A stretch of DNA of 64,000 nt from Cucumis sativus (Eukaryota; Streptophyta; Magnoliopsida; Cucurbitales; Cucurbitaceae). The position numbers and the translations under genes are program-made. Location of the stretch: contig NC_026661.2 of the NCBI RefSeq assembly GCF_000004075.3, positions 1 to 64,000 of the forward strand, given 5' to 3'. Below the pieces are notes generated by a model. It searched no databases. It was not told the origin of the DNA and saw only the letters and a list, made by a program, of their open reading frames with translations. Below, one piece after another: positions 57,442 to 64,000 of this stretch (positions are counted from its first letter, which is position 1; each line of letters begins with the position of its first letter).

Positions 57442-59441
57442 TGTAACGACCCAACTTTTCTAAGTAAGTCGAGGTCGTTATTTTTTTTTTTTCAAATAAA
57501 GACTTTGTTTAATATAAAACAAAACGTAAGCAATTTAAAAAAAACATCTTCAAGTCAGGCCTGATTTTTAAAACATTCATAAAATAATACTATTTACAAC
57601 AAACGTTTGTAAACTAAATTTCAATCCATTTTAAACCTCTCAAGAACCCATAAGCAGAAGCAAAAACACGTTTCCTATGGCATCACGTTTCCTTCCTGCC
57701 CCTCGCCTGTTTGCCGCCTTTATTACCTTTGCCTGAAAATTAAACATAAGAAGGGTGAGTATTTTAAATACTCAGTAAGAGACCCTCTACTCGTCTCGTC
57801 AGGGGAAAATAAATTGTTAAGTTCTATTGGGTCATCCTGTACAGTCGCAGTCTTGTGATCCCGTAGGATACACATCTCAGTCTAACGCCCCAAGGACGTA
57901 CATATCAGTCTAACGCCCCGAGGGACGTACATCTCAGTCTAACGCCCGAGGGACGTACATATCAGTCTAACGCCCGAGGGACGTACATATCAGTCTAGTG
58001 TTCTGCAGAAACACATATCAGTCAAATGCTCCGAAGGTGCACAATAAATTGGTGATCCCGTGGGACACCTACAAGGTAAACATCCCAATACAATCTAACA
58101 ATTTATCCCTTCATTCCATTCAACCCATCTTTCAATTACTTCAAGTCACAAAGTTCTTTCTTTCAACATCCTAACAGTCAACTTATTTTACTACAGTCAT
58201 ATGTCTGTCAATAATATGCTAATACATCAGTCAATCCACTATACAGTCAATGCACCCCTCAGTTTCCAGCACACAGTCATACTTTAGCGTAATCATACAC
58301 CCAATCTAAACGAGAATCACAAGTTCATATCTACATCTCATACCAACACAATCTAAAATCTTCGTCCTGTCCACATACACACACTTATATATATGTTCCA
58401 TGACAATCACGATATACATTCGACGTTAAGTCTACTTCAATTCATATGCATTCATATATATTTTCAGTCAAACCACAGTATACATTCAACACACATACAG
58501 TTCACAATCACAATTGAGTCCAGTAGAAAATCCCTTACCTGGATCTTTATGTAAAATTCCTTAGTCGAACTAACTTCAACAAACAAACCCCAAGAGTAAA
58601 GAATCGAACTCCAACAAAGCTTAAGGCGTAACTCAAGGACACTAACTCCAAATCACCGATGTCGCCTTCAAGAACAAAGATCAATTCAACCAATTAAACA
58701 ACATCACATCTTAATGTATTTACAAATGTAAGACCTTATTACCGAACAATCTCATCCTTACCAATATCTTGTAACAAGACTTTGACAATCGACGTTAAAT
58801 AGAAGTTGCCGCAGGATCTACACAAAAGACATCGTGCAAAACACTTTTGCACGCGAACTGGTCCGCGACGGTGGGTATCGACGAAGGCAGAACGGTTCGG
58901 ACGTTCAACAGCAGTTACGCGCGGATGGGAGTAGCCCGGCAACGTAGCCGAATTCGTGCGATACGGCGTGACCTGCGTCGGCGAGGCTGTTCGTGACTGA
59001 GGCGTGCGACTTGCCTCGCGGACGGAGATAGAGACGGCGGGAGACGGTTGCAGAACCGTGGCTTCGACAGAGACAGAACCGGCTGAGACGGTTGGGCAGC
59101 GGCGGAAGAGCAACGGCGCCGCAGATCTGGACTGGCAGCGGCGTGGTCTTGCTTCGCGGCAGGGCTGCGGACGGAAGAAGAAAATGGAAGGAAAGGATCG
59201 GCGGCTGGCTGCAGTTGGCTGCGGCGCGGACGGGAAGAAGAAGATAGAGGTGGTGATTGCGGCTGGGCTGCGGCTGGGCACGAACGGAAGGAGAAGAGGA
59301 CGGTTAGGGCGGTTGCTGCACGAACGGAGAGAAGGGGAAGGAGGTCGCGGCGCACGGGAGGAAGAAGAAAAGGGAAAAAAAGAAATTTTCATTTTCTTTT
59401 TCTTTTTATTTAAAAAATATATAAAATAATTATAATAAAAA

Positions 59442-59484
<43 letters not shown>

Positions 59485-59686
59485 TAAATTTTCATTTTCT
59501 TTTCTTTTATTTAATAAAATGTAGAATAAATATAATAATAAAAATATAATTAAATACATATATATTTAATTATATTAATACATTTTCAAATCTTCTTTCT
59601 CCCCTTCAACATATTTAAAAAAAAAATCTTGAACAAATCGAAATAATTCTCTCAAAATAATTTACCTTCAAGTTTGGGGCGTTACA
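57442..59686 (-). repeat. Gy-E 3' LTR (2245 bp)
   Basis: + strand TGTAACGACC to GGGGCGTTACA. Type A leader with a longer AT-rich promoter side (59380-59670). Donor-like site at 58538, acceptor-like at 57733 (806 bp). Four minisatellite copies near 57885-58000, the most in the window. ORFs at 58739-59429 are low-complexity leader. Confidence 0.91.
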
Positions 59687-59723
59687 TTCTTCCCTCCTTA
59701 AGAAACTTTCGTCCTCGAAAGTT
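59687..59723 (-). other. Gy-E polypurine tract and hairpin
   Basis: Purine run on the minus strand next to the LTR; hairpin AACTTTCG-AGGA-CGAAAGTT at 59704-59723, directly after the integrase stop codon. Confidence 0.83.
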
Positions 59724-60945
59724 CTAATCCTGAAATAACTCTGGATAACGAGTCCTCATCTCTTCCTCTCGCTCCCATGTCGCCTCTTTAATTCGATGAT
59801 TCCGCCACAAAACCTTTACTAATGGAATGCTTCTATTACAAAGCATCTTTACCTCTCTAGCCAGAATCTCCACAGGTTGTTCTACATAGCTCAAATGATC
59901 ATCAATCTCCAAGGGTTCATAGTCCACTACATGAGATGTATCGGCCACATACTTCCTCAACATCGAAACATGGAAAACATTATGAACTGCAGAGAGTGAT
60001 GGTGGTAATGCCAAGCGATACGCCACAACACCAACCCTCTCTAAGATCTCAAATGGTCCAACAAAACGAGGACTTAACTTCCCTTTCTTCTCAAAAATCA
60101 TAACACCCTTCATAGGTGCTACCTTCAAGAATACCTTTTCTCCCACATCGAACTTAAGGTCTTTTCGCCGTACATCTGCATAACTCTTCTGTCTACTCTG
60201 CGCTGTTTGCATACGTGCTCTAATCTTTTGAATAGCCTCATTAGTAGACCGAACTAATTCAGGTCCCATCAACCTATGTTCACCAACCTCACTCCAACAA
60301 ACAGGGGTTCTACAACATTTGCCATACAAAGCCTCAAATGGTGCCATACCGATGGTAGCCTTGAAACTGTTGTTATAAGCAAACTCCATCAAATGTAGAT
60401 GAGAGTCCCAACTACCTGGAAACTCTATAACACAAGCTCGTAGCATATCCTCTAAAACTTGGTTCAAACGTTCAGTTTGACCATCAGTCTGTGGATGAAA
60501 GGCTGTACTAAAATCCAATCTCGTACCCATAGCAGTCTGAAGTCCCTTCCAAAACTTGGAAGTAAACCGTGCACCCTATCAGAAACAATCGATACAGGCA
60601 CTCCATGCAGTCTCACAATCTCAGTTAAATACAACTCTGCCCACTTACTAGCAGTATAAGTGGATTTTCCTGGTACAAAATGTGTCGATTTCGTAAGCCT
60701 GTCTATGACAACCAAAATCACTGTGAAACCCTTCAGGGTCTTAGGCAGCCCTGAAATAAAATCCATCAACACATTCTCTCCCACTTCCACTCTTGCACAC
60801 TTAAGGGTTGTAACAAACCTGCTGGTTTCTGTCTAGGTGCCTTAACTTGCTGACATACTAGACACTTACTAACAAATTCCGCCACTTCCCTTTTCATATT
60901 CCGCCACCAATAAAATCGTTTTAGATCCTGATACATTTTTGTGCT
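59724..60945 (-). pseudogene. Gy-E integrase, well-preserved part
   Basis: 268 codons are open at 59724-60530 from MGTRLDFSTAFHPQTDGQTE to the natural C-terminal end (RYPELFQD), including the chromodomain-like tail. The core's first half is open at 60464-60790 (FISGLPKTLKG, IVSDR). A one-base loss near 60575 (GTGCACCC, relatives GTGCATCCC) separates them. The initial WENVSMDF motif is altered (GENVLMDF). It is the only integrase here whose natural C-terminus is in frame. Confidence 0.88.
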
Positions 60946-62780
60946 ACTTGGATGCATGAGAAATGGGAAACTATGAGTCTCAACCAATAACCTTGTCTTA
61001 ATTGCATTTTCTGTTGGCTCACATAATTCTCTCTCAAACATAAGTTCATCATCAAAGGATATGGAAAACTCCTTAACTTGCCCTACTTCTACTAGGCAAT
61101 GCTTCTCAATCAAATAAGGATCAATGAATTGAACCACAAGAATTCTTTGTCTCAAGATCGGATGTACTGACAACTGAGCTAACTTTGAGGTGACTTCCCC
61201 CACTAAAACTACAATCTCAGCTCTCTCGTGGTTTTTGTCTAATGAAACCTGTCTGGTAATAAGTGCTGTCAAAATGTGATACTTTTCTACGAAGAGCACC
61301 AACTTCCACATTCGCCTTACCTAGATGGTACAAAATCTCACAATCATAGTCATTTACTAACTGAAACCATCTTTGCTATCTCATACTCAACTTCTTTTGA
61401 GTGAAAAAGTATTTTATACTCTTTTGGTTAGAAAATATCTATATCTTTTCATCATACATATAGTGTCTTCAAATCATTAATGTAAAAACCACAACTGTCA
61501 ATTCCATATCATAAGTTGGACAATTTTCCTCATGACTCTTCAACTGACGAGGAGTACAAGCAACTACTTTAACTTGTTGAATCATAATACCTTTTAAACT
61601 TTCCTAAAAGCATCACTATAAATTACGAAACTTTCTGAACCATCATGTACGGTAAGCACGAGAGTTGTACAAGCTTCTGCTTAAGATCCTAAACACTATC
61701 CTCATAGGCTTTGTCCCAAACAAACAGAGTCCCTTTTCTTAGTTAACTGAGTCAAAGGAGTAGCTATACGAGAAAATTCTTATACAAACCGTTAGTAATA
61801 ACCTGCTGAACCCAAAAAGACTACGAACCTCACTGACTATGAAAGGTTGAGGCCAACTGGTAACGACTTCAATCTTTTATGAGATCCACATAAATGTCAT
61901 CTCTAGATACCACATGGCTTGGAAAGATACTTGGCCTCATCCGAAACTCACATTTTGAAAACTTTGCATACAATTTGTTGACTCGAAGAGCCTCTAAAAC
62001 CATGTTAAATGCTCCTCATGCGCGCTGTCTCTATTTTGGAATAAATTAAGATATCGTCAATAGATACAATCACGAAAGTGTCTAAGAGATCGTTAAACAC
62101 TTTGTTCATCAAGTCGTAAACATTGTTTGAGCATTTGCCAACTCAAAAGACATCATAATGAACTCATGATGTCCATATCACGAACGAAAATCTGCCATAG
62201 GAATGTCACTGTTCTCTAATCCTCAACAAGCCATAACCTGAATGTAATTCAATCTTAAAGAACACGGACTTATTGCAGTTGATCAAACAAATCCTCATTC
62301 ATTGGTAAAAAATATTTATTCTTAACTGACACCTTATTCAACTTTCTACAATCAAAACATAAGTGCATCGACCATCTTTCTTCTTAATAAACAAAAATTG
62401 GTGCACCCCAAGATAACATACTTCGTCGAATGTAGTCCTTGTCAAACATTTCTTTCAATTGCACCTTCAAATCTTTCAACTCTGTTGGGGCCATTTTGTA
62501 TGAAGCTTTAGATATAGGAACGAGTCTAACTCTATCTCAATAGCAAGACCAATTTCTGTTTAGCGCGGTAATCTTAGAAACTCTTCTAGAAAAATATCAT
62601 AATACTTTTTCACCACTGATTCAAATAACAAAGAAACATCGACTTCTCTGGTGTCTACCACACTAGTCAAATACAACAGGTACCCTGGTCAAGCAACTTA
62701 CTAACCTTCATAGCTGGGATAACTTTTAGCGAAACGATAATTCCAACCTCTTTGTACTTGAAACTAGCCCATGGTTAAAC
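60946..62780 (-). pseudogene. Gy-E degenerate pol (PR tail, RT, RNase H, linker)
   Basis: Same decayed sequence as Gy-A 2080-3915. The linker and N-terminal integrase are open through 61311 (181 codons, crossing the breakpoint). The RT box with both aspartates (IDDILIYSK in Gy-A) lies near 62035-62065, in a broken frame. Shared lesions include the stop in the VLFVKKKDG region (near 62395 here, 2455 in Gy-A). No function is expected. Confidence 0.82.
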
Positions 62781-63281
62781 TACATTCCAATTTTCAAACT
62801 CCAAACTAGTAACTTTTCATTCACGAGAAACTCAAAATTCTTTCTTAAAGTCACATCAAGACAACCATGCTCATCTTCCTTGTTTCTTTTCCAATACCTC
62901 CATTCTAAAACTATTTAATGTGTTTCGTATAAACTTGACCGTGTATTTAGTCCTCGTTAAAACCACCTACATAACTTATTTTTCTTAGATTTCCAATCAC
63001 AAAACAGACAATTTCGCTAACAACGTCTTACTTTTCTACTACTCGACAACTCCTTTGAACACCTCTACATGGCAACATTTTTCCTAAATTTCACCATTAA
63101 ATCCTTCACCATTAAATCATAACATTCATGTAATTCTAGTTTAACTTAGGCAAGGTCATATACATAAACCATACATATAAGCATAAAGCATACCTGACGA
63201 GAGACGAAGGGTCGCGTTAGCCATAGGGACACAAAAACATAGACTTACATCGTAAGTCAGTCTACAGAACCTAAAACTTAG
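62781..63281 (-). other. Gy-E leader and deleted gag region
   Basis: Counterpart of Gy-A 1524-2040, with the same loss of gag. It additionally lacks about 49 bp present at 2028-2076 of Gy-A (junction at 62768-62772). No ORF is supported. Confidence 0.62.
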
Positions 63282-63293
63282 GCTCTGATACCA
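63282..63293 (-). other. Gy-E primer-binding site
   Basis: + strand GCTCTGATACCA, two bases from the LTR. Confidence 0.92.
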
Positions 63294-63295
63294 AC

Positions 63296-64000
63296 TGTAA
63301 CGACCCAACTTTTCTAAGTAAGTCTTATTTTTTTTTTTCAAATAAAAGCTTTGTTTAATATAAAACAAAACGTAAGCAATTTAAAAAAAACATCTTCAAG
63401 TCAGGCCTGATTTTTAAACATTCAAGAAAACATAAAATAATACTATTTACAACAAACGTTTGTAAACTAAATTTCAATCCATTTTAAACCTCACAAGAAC
63501 CCATAAGCGGAAGCAAAAACACGTTTCCTATGGCATCACGTTTCCTTCCTGCCCCTCGCCTGTTTGCCGCCTTTATTACCTTTGCCTGAAAATTAAACAT
63601 AAGAAGGGTGAGTATTTTAAATACTCAGTAAGAGACCCTCTACTGGTCTCGTCAGGGGAAAATAAATTGTTAAAGTTCTATTGGGACACCCTGTACAGTC
63701 GAAGTCTTGTGATCCCTTAGGATACACATCTCAGTCTAACGCCCCGAGGGACGTACATATCAGTCTAACGCCCCGAGGGACGTACATATCAGTCTAACGC
63801 CCCGAGGGACGTACATATCAGTCTAGTGTTCTGCAGAAACACATATCAGTCAAATGCTCCCGAAGGTGCACAATAAATTGGTGATCCCGTGGGACACCTA
63901 CAAGGTAAACATCCCAATACAATCTAACAATTTATCCCCTCATTCCATTCAACCCATCCTTCAGTTACTTCAAGTCACAAAGTTCTTTCTTTCAACATCC
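63296..64000 (-). repeat. Gy-E 5' LTR, partial
   Basis: Starts TGTAACGACC and is cut by the window end. The acceptor-like site (CTGAAAATTAAAC on the + strand) is near 63588; three minisatellite copies lie near 63738-63825. The donor lies beyond the window. Confidence 0.9.

Larger units (their letters stand above)
57442..64000 (-). mobile_element. Gy-E: mosaic, gag-less gypsy element, cut by window end
   Basis: 3' LTR 57442-59686, PPT, integrase, degenerate RT/RNase H, no gag, PBS 63282-63293, partial 5' LTR 63296-64000. From the PBS to about 60945 it is the Gy-A type (same gag loss and pol lesions). From about 60940 to 59724 it matches the well-preserved integrase of Gy-C. The left flank is TTTAC; the right flank lies outside the window, so a duplication cannot be tested. 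Confidence 0.9.

Overview
This window is plant nuclear DNA made almost entirely of transposable elements and a tandem repeat. I see no intact host gene, rRNA, tRNA gene or CRISPR. The elements are plant types: Ty3/gypsy chromoviruses of the Del/Tekay kind, a SIRE/Maximus-like Ty1/copia element and a hAT-type MITE. The gypsy gag and LTR starts resemble cucurbit (Cucumis/Benincasa-like) retrotransposons as I remember them, so a cucurbit is my best guess; this is inference. Many coding breaks are one-base length changes, so either the elements are decaying or the assembly keeps homopolymer errors.

Names used here, with + strand coordinates. Gy-A (+) 1-7450, cut by the left window edge. Gy-B (-) 9466-24639, with the copia element Co-1 (+) nested in its pol at 12679-20662. 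sLTR-1 (+) 27740-29727 and sLTR-2 (-) 33333-35227 are solo LTRs. Gy-C (-) 37900-45860. Gy-D (-) 47280-55790. Gy-E (-) 57442 to beyond 64000.

The landscape they sit in is a direct tandem array of an AT-rich, apparently non-coding unit of about 3.6 kb. Subtracting insertions, units start near 7451 (shortened by deletion), 9156, 29912, 35396 and 46967, and the last is continued in rearranged form at 55791-57441. Complete units measure about 3584, 3584 and 3605 bp. Each carries a roughly 605-627 bp hAT-like MITE with an 8-bp target duplication, and a promoter-like block on the minus strand. Because the units are near-identical, uninterrupted units act as empty sites, and 5-bp target duplications can be read for Gy-B (ATATC), sLTR-1 (CTACG/CTACC), sLTR-2 (ATATT), Gy-C (TAATA) and Co-1 (TTCTC).

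The most interesting part is 46967-57441. Gy-D has a Gy-B-type left half and left flank (ATATC) joined to a Gy-C-type right half and right flank (TAATA). The switch in diagnostic bases maps to the same short interval as a 150-bp in-frame deletion at AAAAG that removes the reverse-transcriptase catalytic box. A few kilobases downstream is a patchwork junction with filler DNA, including about 34 bp copied from gypsy integrase. Gy-A and Gy-E are gag-less relatives sharing old pol lesions; Gy-E has a second mosaic breakpoint near 60940.

The gypsy LTRs are unusual: nine of them conserve a GTAAGGGA donor-like site and a TTTAATTTTCAG acceptor-like site 704-820 bp apart, enclosing a variable 28-29 bp minisatellite, while the sequence upstream of the donor comes in three exchangeable modules.
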